From Henricia sp. BOLD:AAB3569 (lineage: Eukaryota > Echinodermata > Asteroidea > Spinulosida > Echinasteridae): a stretch of 64,000 nucleotides of DNA. Made by a program: the position numbers and the translations under genes. The stretch is taken from contig JBBELK010000162.1 in assembly GCA_037783545.1 (NCBI GenBank), forward strand, positions 1,674,001-1,738,000, in the 5' to 3' direction. Positions 49,586-60,668 of this stretch are shown here, piece by piece (the first letter of the stretch is position 1; each line of letters begins with the position of its first letter). The notes below the pieces were generated by a model that made no database searches, had not been told where the DNA came from, and was given only the letters and a program-made list of their open reading frames with translations.

Positions 49586-50182
49586 GGAGGTTTATATAGA
49601 TGCATTTAATTCGCGAACGTGAACGTGAAATACTTTGAACACTTCGCCATTATTCTGAGGAGATCTTAGAAAGTTGGCGGATCCAGGGTATGAGGGGGGT
49701 GGGGGGGGGTGGCGTGCTGAGGGGACTATAGCGACCACAACCCTAAACAAAAATGTAAAAAAGAGACGGAAGGAAGAAAGAGAGGGAAGAACGCTCTCCC
49801 CTTCCCATAGTATATGGTAGTAGTCCAGGTAATATCACGTTTTTAACATTGGGACGGGAGTTTTGAAAAATGTTTGGCTCTCAGCGCACCCCCCCCCCCC
49901 CCCCCCCCCCACCCCCCCACCCCCCCCCCCCCCCCACCCCCCCACCCCCCCCCCCCCCCCCCCTCCCATGCCCCTCCCCCTAACAAAAATGTTCTGTATC
50001 CGCCTATGTAGAACATATTTTTGAAAACAAAAACCTACATTTTTGAGTTTCGTGGCGAGAAAAAGCTTTTGATGTGACCAAGATTCGAGCCCGAGTTCTA
50101 AGATCTCCTCATGAGGTGACCGGTGCTGAAAGAATTTAGAATTTCGCGTTCATGTTCGCGTTTTACGTGCATCTAAACCCCC
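49586..50182. mobile_element. ~600-bp foldback element with G/C tracts inside
   Basis: The left end GGAGGTTTATATAGATGCAT, continuing with TTCGCGAACGTGAACGTGAAAT, pairs imperfectly with ATTTCGCGTTCATGTTCGCG ... GTGCATCTAAACCCCCC on the right. Inner arms GGCGGATCCAGGGTATGA + G-run and C-run + TGTATCCGCC also pair. The long C tract is at 49888-49980. The element is non-coding. Confidence 0.82.
49888..49980 (+). repeat. C homopolymer tract
   Basis: More than 80 of about 93 bases are C, broken only by a few A and T. It forms the right inner arm of the surrounding foldback element. Exact length in the assembly may be unreliable. Confidence 0.95.
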
Positions 50183-50574
50183 CAATATTTCCCGCACCAC
50201 CCACCGCAGAAAAGTCAATCATGTATCTTTAAAGGGTAACAGCAGCAACAGTCGGCTATACACTTGCAGACGTCGCGGGCAGTTTGGAAATGACGGAGAG
50301 CCGACATTTTGATGAATTACTGTGGAGGAAATAGCCACAGTCTTGGCAGTGCCGATACGATGAAGATTTGCCAGCGCATTGACAGAACATGACGTGGCCT
50401 GATTGCTGGGGAAATAGAAACAAATGATTGGGAAAACACTCATGAATTATCCACATTTTGACTCGGGGAAATATTACAGTGTAGAAGTTGGTTCTATATT
50501 TTTTGGAGAAATAAGAACTGAAGGCTGCGTTGTTTCTGTTAGTTTTTTCGTACTTTTTTTCTCTTCCTCTTACG

Positions 50575-51760
50575 GTGGAAACTCGAATTTGGTACGAACT
50601 TCAAACTTGGTACCAACTTAGAACCTGGTCTGAGTGTGTGCATATTGTTGTGACGTCATCGTGACGTCATGAAATGTCAAAATACAAGATGAAAATGACA
50701 AAAATATGCATTTCTTAAAATGTTCCCCCTCCAAAACCACCTGACCCAGGGTCTTCATATTTGACAGACATATAGATCAGATCATAGTCTACTTTTTTTT
50801 CGTGTAGGCATTTTCATCTGACCTATCCTTCCTGAGTTAATTGAAGGTCAAAGTTCAGCCAATTAAACAAAAAACAATTCTTGAACTATACTTGATCTTC
50901 ATGAAACTAGGTACAGACATTGGCCCCTTGACAAAATTACAACTGCATGTATGACGTCATGTTGACGTCATTTATACTTATGTGACGCCATTTTGGTTTT
51001 TCAAATCCCCCACCCCCCAAAAAAATGCATTTCAACATTAAATCAAAAAACAAAATTCGTCTCAAAAACCTTGTGACCAAGGATCTTCATATTTGGCAGA
51101 GTGGGCATTTTGTCTGACCCTTCCTTCTTAGGTCAATCGAAGGTCAAAGTTCAGCAAATTCAAAAAATCTTTTTGTTTAACAAAATGCAGACTAACTGGA
51201 GAACGGAACAAGGTATGAACTTCAAATTTGGTACACTTTTACACCTTAGACTAGGGATCCCGGCGTTTGTGTGCTGACACTATGACGTCATCGGTTGGCT
51301 TATTATATTATTTAAAAAAACCAGTTTAACTTGAAAACGGAACAAGGTATGTACTTGAAACTTGCATGGTCCTAGGTCTTAGACAAAGGATCCCGATGTT
51401 TGCGTGACTTAACGAAGACGTCATCGGCGACCTAATTATAATAATTTGAAAAAGTCTTAAAAAGTGGATTTTTGGACAAAAACAACTAAACTCGAAAACG
51501 GAAGAAGGTATGAACTTGAAATGTGCTACAGTCCAGGGAATCTTGCAGTTTGTGTGACTTCATGATGACGTCATCAGGTATATAATTATAATATTTTGAA
51601 AAATCACAAAAAAATACATTTTTAGCAAAGTGCAGCCTAACTGGAGAACGAAACGTGGTATAAACTTAAAACTTGGTATAATCTTGTATCTCAGACTGGG
51701 TATCCTGACTTTTGTTTGACGGCAAGGTGTCATTGGCGACCTCATTATAATCATGATGAT
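50575..51760 (+). repeat. Degenerate ~150-bp tandem array with repeated TGACGTCA
   Basis: The segment AACGGAACAAGGTATGAACT or close variants recurs near 51193, 51336, 51496 and 51647 (spacing 143, 160, 151), with a weaker copy near 50575. Each unit continues into a GGATCC(C/T)G-(T/C)GTTTGTGTG segment, a TGACGTCATC site and a CTAATTATAAT block. Perfect TGACGTCA palindromes, the CREB/ATF consensus, are at 50651, 50662, 50952, 50963, 51283 and 51566, with a one-mismatch site at 51416. Confidence 0.85.
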
Positions 51761-54301
51761 ACTTTCATTCAACCTCTCTCCTTAACCGACCCCGAACACC
51801 TATATCTTGTTCAATGTGTTGTTTATATCGTTAAGCTAAGTTCTTACTTCTCCGCCGAACTCACTCGCCGCATACTCGCCGAGTGTAGTCGCTGCGGAGT
51901 TTTCACACGTTCATACAAGTCCGCTTTGCGCTAATAAGTCGCCGAGGTAAAAATCGGGCACACGGCGCACTCAGCTGTCGTGTTGCGCCGATGCGGCCCC
52001 GTATACTGTACAATCAACCGTTAGCTTTCGTGTATTAATCTCTCAAAAATGCACCCCCACCCCGCTCTTTCAACGCTCCCTCTCCATTCAAAATCATCGG
52101 GGAACAAGCAGCATATGGGTATTTCCATAAAAACAGGAGCCAAAGTGTGACATTTTGATGCATTTGTAAAAATGGCAATTTCTAATAAAATTAAATGTAA
52201 AATAATGTCTTAAAAATATTAAGACAATTTTTTCTTGCGATTAAATTTGAAGTCTTTTTGACCAGTTTCGTTCTGGAAAAGGTATTAGCTGATTCTACCC
52301 ATCAGCTGTCGAACCTAGACTTTATCGATTCAACTTACATTATGAGCGAAATATTTCAAATCGTTCTCGCTAAGTTTTGGGTATAGTATATCAACAGATA
52401 AAAGTGATGTTCGATTCATGAGCTCATATTATTTATATGTCGAGGGTAATTCTGAAGTCACGACGTAAGGGGGATAGTGTCCCGTTTTTATGGAATTACC
52501 CATTATGGCAATCCATGATTATACAAATTCAGGTAATTCCCCAGTTCTTTCATTAATCGCTCATTCTCATGTGACGAAAACGCTTTTTTTCTTGACAAAA
52601 ACAAACCATTTTATATGGCACCAGTATATACACATGTGAACCTCTGCTGCCAGTTTATTGCAAAGTTGGCATAGGCCTATACGTGTCACGTCGTGTCGGG
52701 GTCACGCGCAAAGCGCAAAAAGATAAAGTAATTTGGTTTATCTCGAACAGAACAGGAAGGGATTGAGCGCGAGCACAGTATAAACGGGTGGAAACGACCC
52801 GTTAGACTGGTTCCCGTCCACATATTCCACACAGGAGAATTTAAGGACAGGTAAAGGGCGCTTCATCTTGATCTGTAATTGGTCGTCTTTGCGCGTGCGC
52901 ATTGTGTTTTTTATACATGTATTTAAAAATTGGCCAAGCCGTTTGCTTTAGGCAATGTACTTTATTTACATAATTGGATATGTTCGACACGCACGGCCAA
53001 GTTGCAAATGCAAAATCTGCGCACTTACTAAAACAATAAAAATAATAATAATAACCACGTGACGGGCAGAATTCTGCCCGTCATGGCTGCCCTTTACCGA
53101 TCCCTATATTTTCGCAATAAGCGAACCAATCTATAGGGATCGGGAACCAATCTAACGACCCGTGCGCTCAGATGCGGACTGACCGCACACTGTTGAACTT
53201 GTTCGACCCCGGACAAAATTTTAGTTCCGCATGTGGGTCGCCGAGCAAGTATGAATTGGGCTTTAAACGCGAGAAATACACTGCTTTGCTTAATCGGAAA
53301 TTGTAATCCACAATCTGTCATAGGCCTACGACACTATGTACAAAACAAATTAATGGCAACATGTTTAAACATAGACCATGCGAGCTACATCTAGATTACT
53401 TGGGCCTGTAAAATGATATTTAGCAATGATATGCTATTGCTGTGCAACTACTACCTCCCATTACAGTCATACAAAACATATTTGTAAGTTATTTTGGCGT
53501 TAAAATACGAGCATGCACATTCATTAACAAAGTTATGAGGTACATTTAGCATGCACAGGAGAGTCACACTCATTGTACACAAAAGATTATCAGTTTTTCT
53601 CCAACTTGCTGGACGTTTTGTAACCCTTAGCTGTTTCGTTTTATTTTACATTATTGCCTTTTGTAAACCATGTGAAAAAAAATGGGGGTGGAAACCGCAG
53701 CATTTTGACAATTCCACTGTGATTCCTTATGTTTGTCTTTACTCTTGCGTGTTCCTACAGCGCTCGCTTTCTGTGAGTGTCTGCGAAGAAATTTTGAAAG
53801 TTGAAAAATGCTACCTTTTATTCATTTCACATAAAATTTGAAACTATTAATGTCTCCCTCAGCAAATAATGCAGCAACGACGTAAAGATATTTTGTTGCG
53901 CTATTTAAGCTTCCATCATTTAAGCTTCCGGCGGATGATGTTTGCACGTGGGTGTCGCATTGCCATTGCCCTATAGTTGTCGTATGTAATTGTCTGTCCC
54001 GCCTGAATGTCTTTTTTTCTTGAGGGTGGGGTATTAGAGGACAATCTTTGTGGTAGGACGGCCTTGTAGAGGTGCTGGTCACCTGTTCCTCCTTGCCACG
54101 CACTGGCTTGGTATTTTATTTATTTTTTTTACATTTGATGTATATTTTAATTTCTACATTTGTATATTTTTATTAGCATTTCCTGTATTTTTTATGCCAG
54201 TGCAAAGTGTAATAACAAACAAAAAATAAACAAGCCTGCAAGCCAATCGTGTGCCTCATTGTGCGCGTCATCGTGTCACAGGACGCGCGCATGCACCTTG
54301 G

Positions 54302-54512
54302 GGTGGATTCACACTGCAGTTTTTTTCGTGCGTAAATGATAAAAAGCTTCGTGCTTTTTGAGAAAAAGCGGCGTGGAGGGTAATTGGAGTAAAACGACAC
54401 ACTAAAAACCACATAATCAACTTGATGGGCAGAAAGTGTTTTTGTGATTCTGTGATTTTCAGGGCGTTTCTTCACTCCACGTTTCAGCCTCTGACTGAAG
54501 TGTGACCACTTA
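54302..54512. mobile_element. MITE family B copy
   Basis: Starts GGTGGATTCACACTGCAG, contains AAAACCACATAATCAACTTG and GTGATTCTGTGATTTTC, and ends in a decayed AAGTGTGACCAC. It lies about 0.5 kb before the homeobox exon. Confidence 0.8.
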
Positions 54513-54812
54513 TTACAAACGTATTCATGACGACATTCTATCCTCACTTAAGGCAATATTTGAAAGTCGAAAGCAATGCTAAGTGGTTGTGATAGGCATG
54601 TAATCTGTCTGAAAGTGCTTGCAACAAATGTATCGTTCCGTATAAAGCATTTAAAATGCCTCATATGCCAGAGTATCCCACTGCGTTGGCACCAGTTTAT
54701 GGTTGTTTTACCCTTATACTTTGTACCATATTCATATACGGAAGGACAGTTTAATGTGTGTCCCTATAGAAAGTAAACTGCTGATTGGAAAAGTACCGAA
54801 CTATTTTATGCG

Positions 54813-54910
54813 TTTCAATCATCGTCTAAACAGCGAGATTTAGAACGCCTGGAACCTTTCCAGTCAGCAGTTTGTACTCCATATAACTGATTCAGGGGAC
54901 ACGTTTGAAC
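54813..54910. repeat. Fragment related to the element at 63445-63593
   Basis: AACTGATTCAGGGGACACG continues into TTTGAAC, as at the right end of 63445-63593. The left end (GTTTCAATCATCGTCTAAAC) is decayed. It sits just upstream of the splice acceptor. Confidence 0.6.
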
Positions 54911-55037
54911 AGTCCTTCTACTTGTTAACTCAACGCGAGTGCAGTTTGGTCTCTATTTATGTGGAGGATGGTTTCGGGAGCATAATTTTTTTTCCGTGGA
55001 GATATTCGTTAAGATATATATAATTTTTTGTTGCCAG

Positions 55038-55444
55038 GTCCGAGGACTCGCAAGATCAAAGCCCGATCTCCGCTTCCTAGCATCTGCGCCGACGTAAGCA
55101 GCGTCGCCCCGAGCCGGCGAGACGAGAAGCGCCCTCGCACGGCCTTCAGCGCCCAACAGCTCCAGCGTCTCAAACATGAATTCCAGCAGAGCAACTACCT
55201 GACGGAAGAGCGCCGCCGTGGCCTGGCCGCAGAGCTGCGGCTGAACGAGTCCCAGATCAAGATTTGGTTTCAGAACAAACGGGCCAAGATTAAGAAGGCC
55301 AACGGCGTGCGCAACTGCCTGGCAATGCAGCTGATGAAGCAAGGGTTATACAACCATTCCACAGTGGCCATTATGGGGATGGATGGTGAGGTCTCCAAGA
55401 CGAAGTCCACTGGAGAGAAAAGCACGAAACGGCCGTCACCTTAG
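55038..55444 (+). CDS. en: engrailed-class homeobox gene, coding exon 2 (homeodomain)
   Basis: Completes the Gly codon split by the intron and encodes residues 111-245 before TAG. EH2 continues as [10 protein letters not shown]. The 60-residue homeodomain is residues 140-199 (55124-55303) and opens [20 protein letters not shown]. Helix 3 contains [15 protein letters not shown], with Trp48, Phe49, Gln50, Asn51 and Arg53 all present, so specific TAATTA-type DNA binding is expected. Directly after it, [20 protein letters not shown] (200-219) is the EH5 block diagnostic of engrailed. A Ser/Thr/Lys-rich tail of about 25 residues ends the protein. The homeobox is more GC-rich than its surroundings, as expected for coding DNA in an AT-rich intron. 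I see no frame damage. Confidence 0.97.
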
Positions 55445-55937
55445 TTACCACCTCTTTCTCAACGCGCTTCTATTCCCAACTGAAATGCAGGAATGCAATT
55501 GTTCTCTTGTCCAACTTAAGGACAGCAACACAAACCTGTCCCCCTTCGTGTTAAGAAAACGATGTCCTCGGAATAAAACATGTCCTCGGATTAAGAACAT
55601 CATGTCCTCTGAATACAAACATCAAGTCCAAGGAATACGGAAGCCACGTTCTTGGCAAAAGAACATCACGTTTTCCGAGTGCCCAGTTTGTTCCCACAAA
55701 ATGTAATTCTGACCTGGCAGGGCTCATTTCTTTAAGAATTCTTGGAACTGTATTTTGCGTAAATGTTTATGGTTTTTTAGTAAAAAAGAATATCACAGAA
55801 GGAAAATGCATGTGGTCACTTTCCGAATCGACGAACTCTTACTGCTGTTGATCACTTTGCTGCTTCTTCTCCTTCTGTTTTGGATGTGCCACTACTATCT
55901 TCGAAACAGGAAAACATCGCGTCCATATTCAATGGAA
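55445..55937 (+). other. en: Probable engrailed 3' UTR with short tandem motif
   Basis: Non-coding sequence directly after the stop. Between about 55560 and 55680 a degenerate ~22-bp motif (ATGTCCTCGGAATAAAAC and variants such as ATGTCCTCTGAATACAAAC) repeats four to five times. AATAAA at 55572-55577 could act as a poly(A) signal, but it lies inside this repeat, so the true 3' end is uncertain. A CTTCTTCTCCTTCTG stretch is near 55863. Confidence 0.5.
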
Positions 55938-56327
55938 GACTTTTTGAGACGCTCGGTGGCAGCAAACAAACTGGGGCCAATTTCATAAAGCAATTAAGCA
56001 GAAAAATTTGCTTAATCAAAAATTTCTTTGCTTTATAAAAATGAGTCAATAGTCAAAATTGCATGTCAACTTGTGTTTTTCACAAGAATATCTGCTATTC
56101 TTGCTAAAAACACAAGTTGAAGTACAATTTTTATTATTAACCCATTTTTATAAAGCACACAAATTTTTGATTAAGCAAATTTTTCTGCTTAACTGCTTTA
56201 TGAAATTGGCCCCTGGTCCTTTACCATTGGTTACGTCATGTTGACCACGCGCACTTCAGCTCAAACGTGACGTAAACAATGGAAAAGGACCAGTTTGTTT
56301 GCTGCCACCACGAGTTTCAAAAGTCTC
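55938..56327. mobile_element. Palindromic element carrying a nested palindromic element
   Basis: The outer ends, AGACTTTTTGAGACGCTCGG and a matching CCACGAGTTTCAAAAGTCT, include a perfect 20-bp pair GGTGGCAGCAAACAAACTGG (55955-55974) / CCAGTTTGTTTGCTGCCACC (56290-56309). Right of the insert, TCCTTTACCATTGGTTACGT pairs with ACGTAAACAATGGAAAAGGA. The left arm is cut after AACTGG by an inner element (about 55975-56213) with ends GGCCAATTTCATAAAGC and its inverse. CTGG is repeated on both sides of the insert. Confidence 0.9.
55975..56213. mobile_element. Inner palindromic MITE (GGCCAATTTCATAAAG ends)
   Basis: The ends, GGCCAATTTCATAAAGCAA and CTTTATGAAATTGGCC, are inverted repeats. Long inner arms pair as well: TTAAGCAGAAAAATTTGCTT with AAGCAAATTTTTCTGCTTAA, and ACTTGTGTTTTT with AAAAACACAAGT. 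The terminal GGGCC-AATTTCATA theme recurs in the element at 63617-63874, so both may use the same transposase. Confidence 0.9.
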
Positions 56328-56632
56328 CCGTTGCGTTGAAGCACTATGCATGGAATGAAATCGAAACTAGTGTGAGCCCCTTTTAAACGAAATACTTACT
56401 ACGTTTCTTGAAACTTTCTAAGAAATTATTTATTGAGCTCTCGCCCAACTTGCCTGTTTCAGGAGGACGCACAATAATTTATTTTAAAATGGATACCAAC
56501 ATTGGTGCGTTTCTGCATCTGTATGCATATTTAATTTGGGGGGATTCAGCCGTGAATTTGTAACAAAATTGTGGTAAATAGAGACTTCTTAAATTTTAAA
56601 AATACTGCCAAATATCCAGTTTGTCCAAATTT

Positions 56633-56731
56633 TAGACCATATCGAATAGTTGCCATCTTGTAGGGAAACTTTTGTTGTTTAAATTGGTCAACAAACTGCC
56701 TTACTATATGGCAGCTATTCGATACGGTCTA
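56633..56731. mobile_element. 99-bp MITE (TAGACCATATCGAATAG ends)
   Basis: TAGACCATATCGAATAGTTG and CAGCTATTCGATACGGTCTA are inverted repeats with few mismatches, followed inside by CCATCTTGTAGGG. It resembles the element at 48442-48582. Confidence 0.85.
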
Positions 56732-58114
56732 TATAATTGACATGTATTGAAATGATCGTTTATTTGAAGTTTGTTGTCTTGGTATATGGGGTGGGTATGC
56801 ATGGCGATTGGGTTCAAGTGTACATACACCAGCAAATACATGGACGTTCAGTTGCATGAATTCATCTGATGTACTGTCACTATTAAATTGCCACTGCGAT
56901 CGATGTTTACCGAGCAACAACAAAAGCGCGAAAGATTTCTAAACTTTTTGATTAAAAAAGTCAATCCGAAATTTTAGCACAGTAACTTCATGTAGTCGTG
57001 CGTAATAATGCTGCCATGTGAGAATTTCGATGTCAACATAATTAAAAAGAAAGACATTTTCAGATTTTGATTAAACTTGTTTCTGCAAAAAAATATTTTC
57101 GCTTCTTTTGTTGCTCAGTATTTATTTTATACTAAGACGACGCAATGTAAATTTTGAAAACATTCAAGGATATTTTTTTGCGACGAAGATCAGTTCAAAA
57201 TTTGTCTTTATCAGGCGTATAAGTATATATTGTGACACTGAAAGTATATATAACCGCCGAACCCCGAATAGGACGACACTTTTGGCTAGAATCCCGCCGG
57301 TGACCACTAAAACCACAAAATTCTCGGTAAAAAGATCGTAAATGGACACTAATTTTCTCCTGAAAATCTCTATAAAACAATTTTTTGCAATCTAGACGAA
57401 AATGGTGCGTACCCTAATAGAAATGGTTACAAACCTAATAAAAATGGTTTTTGACCTAATTAAGATGCTTTTTGGAGCCATTGTTGTTAGGATGACCGAT
57501 GACCGGTCGTCCTAACGCGACCGGTCGTCCCAACACTATTGTTTAACCCCAAATCGGTCTTCCTATTCATGAATTAGTAGTAATATGTTATACAAAGCGT
57601 ATATAATTGGGAGATTTTGGCTTAAGTATTGATTTCGAGAAAATATCCCCGATTATCGGAATATTGAAGCCATTACTGTACTTTCTGATAATACTGTGTA
57701 CATGTACACATTTCATTTGTTGGATGGTTGTTTTTAATCAATGAGGATAAAGTCTAAAAATTGACAAGCAAAAAGTTAAAATAGATACGTAAAAAGATAA
57801 GAGGTACATGTATTTCCTAATCGGACCAAACGCATGTATTTACGTTATTTATTCTCTCAATGTTTTTTTTTATCTAAGCAGATATAAATAAGACTTGTAC
57901 AAAATATTCCTTTTTTTGGAACTCCATATAATTATGCTGTGCCTTTGGCATTTAAACACACACGCATTCACCAATCGGTAACTCTCTTGTGCTCCTCTTT
58001 TGTTCGAACCTGTTCATGGGAATCCAGGGGAATTTGTTTTCAGTGTCTTCAACAATCTTTGAAACAAATCTGAATGTGTTGCACCGTAATTAAACTTACA
58101 ATTAGACTTATTGA
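56732..58114. other. No gene seen
   Basis: AT-rich flank. A short doubled motif GACCGGTCGTCC(T/C)AAC lies at about 57504-57535 and three AAATGGT(T/G)-type units at 57400-57450. Neither supports a gene. Confidence 0.5.
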
Positions 58115-58300
58115 AGAATGGCGGACACATTAGTGGGCGCTCTTTGATTTGGGTATAAATTGGAATTAATTGCAAAATACCTGCGTTTTTAAATTTGCAC
58201 CTATGTATTGCAATTACAATGTAAATCTTCTTTTTTTAAAGAAATACAATTGTTACAAAATTCATACCCAAATAAAATTTGTTCCGCCATACTTGTAAAA
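58115..58300. mobile_element. Imperfect palindromic element
   Basis: GAATGGCGGACA ... TTTGGGTATAAATTGG on the left pairs with AAATTCATACCCAAATA ... GTTCCGCCATAC on the right. The interior is AT-rich and partly self-complementary (ATTGCAATTACAATGTAAAT). No second copy was noted. Confidence 0.65.
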
Positions 58301-58644
58301 GGCTAGTGCTCTTTTGCGACGGAGGATGACGTAAACCGCGAAACCAGCTTCATTAGTCGAATACATGATTACCTTGTTTCCCGACACAGCATTCTGTGAA
58401 GTACAAAACAACTAAGGGAGCAAACCATATTTTTTTATATTTTTGGCCAAGACTAACCATTTTTTCCCACCTTGATCGGACAGTATAGGGTTCTTAAAGT
58501 TATTTCTTAATGAAATTATTACCGCATGCGCCATAATCATGTTTTCCCATCGATAACGATGAATATTGTGAAATGATTAAAAATAACAATTTTTGTTTAT
58601 CAATTTTATTTAATTCTTAACAAATTTTATTTAAATGACGTAAG

Positions 58645-58722
58645 TAACTTGTATGACCACCGTGGGCATTCACACATTCCAAACAACGATTAAACATATA
58701 GATCGATTGGTCTATCATTAGG
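58645..58722 (-). pseudogene. Tc1/mariner transposase, last ~25 codons
   Basis: On the minus strand this reads MIDQSIYMFNRCLECVNAHG then GHTSYL, matching the RRCQAVIxAxGGHTxY ending of Tc1/mariner-type transposases. The preceding part of the protein is 3.6 kb away at 62363-62436, separated by inserted elements. The fragment is unrelated in sequence to the Tc1-like copy at 1606-2592. Confidence 0.75.
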
Positions 58723-59755
58723 TTGTTAACTTATAAGTAAGTCATTGGTTGTGGGCACTCGTGAGTAACCAACGACGATTTACCCACGAGAAATCTTATG
58801 AGTAGCGAGCTGCTTACGAGCGCGCACAATAAGCCAGTTGCGTGATAGATTTGCATAAATCCTAGAGTCCTGCCTCTGCGCTATGGCGCTCGCATATAAG
58901 AGAGTCATGCACCAGACTGCCAGGCCGTTGGCAACGGTTGCCAAGTGGCAAGGGGGTGCACGCTAGAACATGTTAGCCTCGCACATTACTCTATGCATTT
59001 TGAAGCTGTACCATCCGAAATTAGGCCTACATGTTGAAATGAGCATGTTGAAACATGTACTCGCCTTGAAATTTCGTCAAAATAACGAGTTAGAACGTCT
59101 AGTTTGACTCGAAATGGACGTTAACTTTGAAAGCTGGATCGTTCCCAATCTGGAATCTGTGCATGATAAATGCAAGAAAAGAGTAACGATTCCGGGTTAT
59201 GAGACTGGTTTAAAGTTGCCGATTGAACGTCGAACCCGAACGAAGGGAGACGTATATACACTATACAGCAAACTTGACTTGAAATAGGGGAAATAAGATG
59301 ACATGCAGCTGGTAGATATTGCCACAATATGATAAAATTAATATCGCCGTTGATTGTTTATCCATTCGACGGAACATCGTAAGAAATTGGCGAGTTTTAT
59401 ACTGTTCCAGAACGCGCGTTCAACATAACAGCGAGCGACTCTCGTTTTGCGTATATGACCGGCATATTTTAAATACACCTTCCGAAGCCCAAATAAAATC
59501 GCGAGAAATGCATCAACGTATACGCAACTTAATCAATTGGATATATAAATACCGTACACCCTCGCCACTAATTCTTTCTAATATGACATGATAATGCCCC
59601 CTAGAAATTGTAAATTTGGTTAAGAAACATGATTTGGTTAGGAAACATGAATTTTCCCCAAGTTGCTGCGAGAACATTTTTGTATACACGTTTGCTACTA
59701 AATTTGGAAGAATTAATGGCGAGGGTGTACGGTATTTATATCTTCACCTGATTAA

Positions 59756-60124
59756 AGGGACACACCGGCTTCGTTGGGCTATTTTGGGCTCGAAATAGAC
59801 CGATACATTATTCTAAAGCGCTTTCCAGAGTAAATTAGATATCCTGAAAAGACGCCGTCAAATTTGGCAGTTTTTTAGCATTTTTCGAAAAGTCACGTGG
59901 TCTTGTGAGTTAGTTGTATTTCCAGCCGTAGAAACCAGCGCGAAGTGCGAGTTGCTTTTGTCATTCGCGGTTGGTTTCTCTTCTTGTTGGAAAATAATGT
60001 CTCGTTTGTTAATTTGAAACATTTCTAGTTAATTACGTGACATTTTTTTCACAACGACCATCCAAATATTATTGTCAAGGATGCTAGATTGCTACATTGT
60101 GTAAACAGTAAGCCGGTGTTCCCT
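59756..60124. mobile_element. TTAA element family C, internally deleted copy
   Basis: TTAA at 59752-59755 and 60125-60128 flanks AGGGACACACCGGCTTCG and GTAAGCCGGTGTTCCCT. At 369 bp it lacks the middle found in the 763- and 810-bp copies. It was inserted in the spacer of the foldback. Confidence 0.9.
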
Positions 60125-60668
60125 TTAAGTCGCGTACGTTGATGCATTTCTCGCGATTTTATTTGGGCTTCGGAAGGTGTATTTAAAATATGTCGGTCAT
60201 GTACGCAAAACGAGAGTCGCTCGCTGTTATGTTGAACGCGCGTTCTGGAACAGTAAAACTCGCCAATTTCTTACGATGTTCCGATCCGTCGAATTGATAA
60301 ACAATCAACGGCGATATTCATTTTATCATATTGTGGCAAGATTTACCAGCTGCATGTCATCTTATTTCCCCTATTTCAAGTCAAGTTTGCTGTATAGTGT
60401 ATACGTCTCCCTTCGTTCGGGTTCGACGTTCAATCGGCAACTTTAAACCAGTCTCATAACCCGAAATCGTTACTCTTTTCTTGAATTTATCATGCACAGA
60501 TTGGGAACGATCCAGCTTTCAAAGTTAACGTCCAATTCGAGTCAAACAAGACGTTCTAACTCGTTATTTTGACGAAATTTCATGGCGAGTACATGTTTCA
60601 ACATGCTCATTTCAACATGTAATTTCGGATGGTCCAGCTTCAAAATGCATAGAGTAATGTGCGAGGTA

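Larger units (their letters stand above)
26010..55037 (+). other. en: engrailed intron, ~29 kb
   Basis: The donor GTAATG at 26010 and acceptor TTGCCAG ending at 55037 join exon 1 and exon 2 in frame (phase 1) and rebuild an unbroken EH2 block. From what I know of the family, vertebrate En genes also split between EH2 and the homeobox, so the position looks ancestral for deuterostomes. The intron makes up nearly half the window and holds the LINE, MITE, SINE and satellite copies listed separately. Between them, about 26.0-28.7, 30.1-33.5, 38-40, 40.5-42.7, 43.9-45.5 and 51.9-54.2 kb show no gene and no repeat I recognise. Short frames there (for instance 44447-44764) lack domains. Confidence 0.93.

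Noticed and set aside
26000-55000. Additional coding exons of engrailed within the intron
   Set aside because: Exon 1 and exon 2 join in frame and rebuild an unbroken EH2 block, leaving no missing piece; no intronic frame shows engrailed-like sequence.
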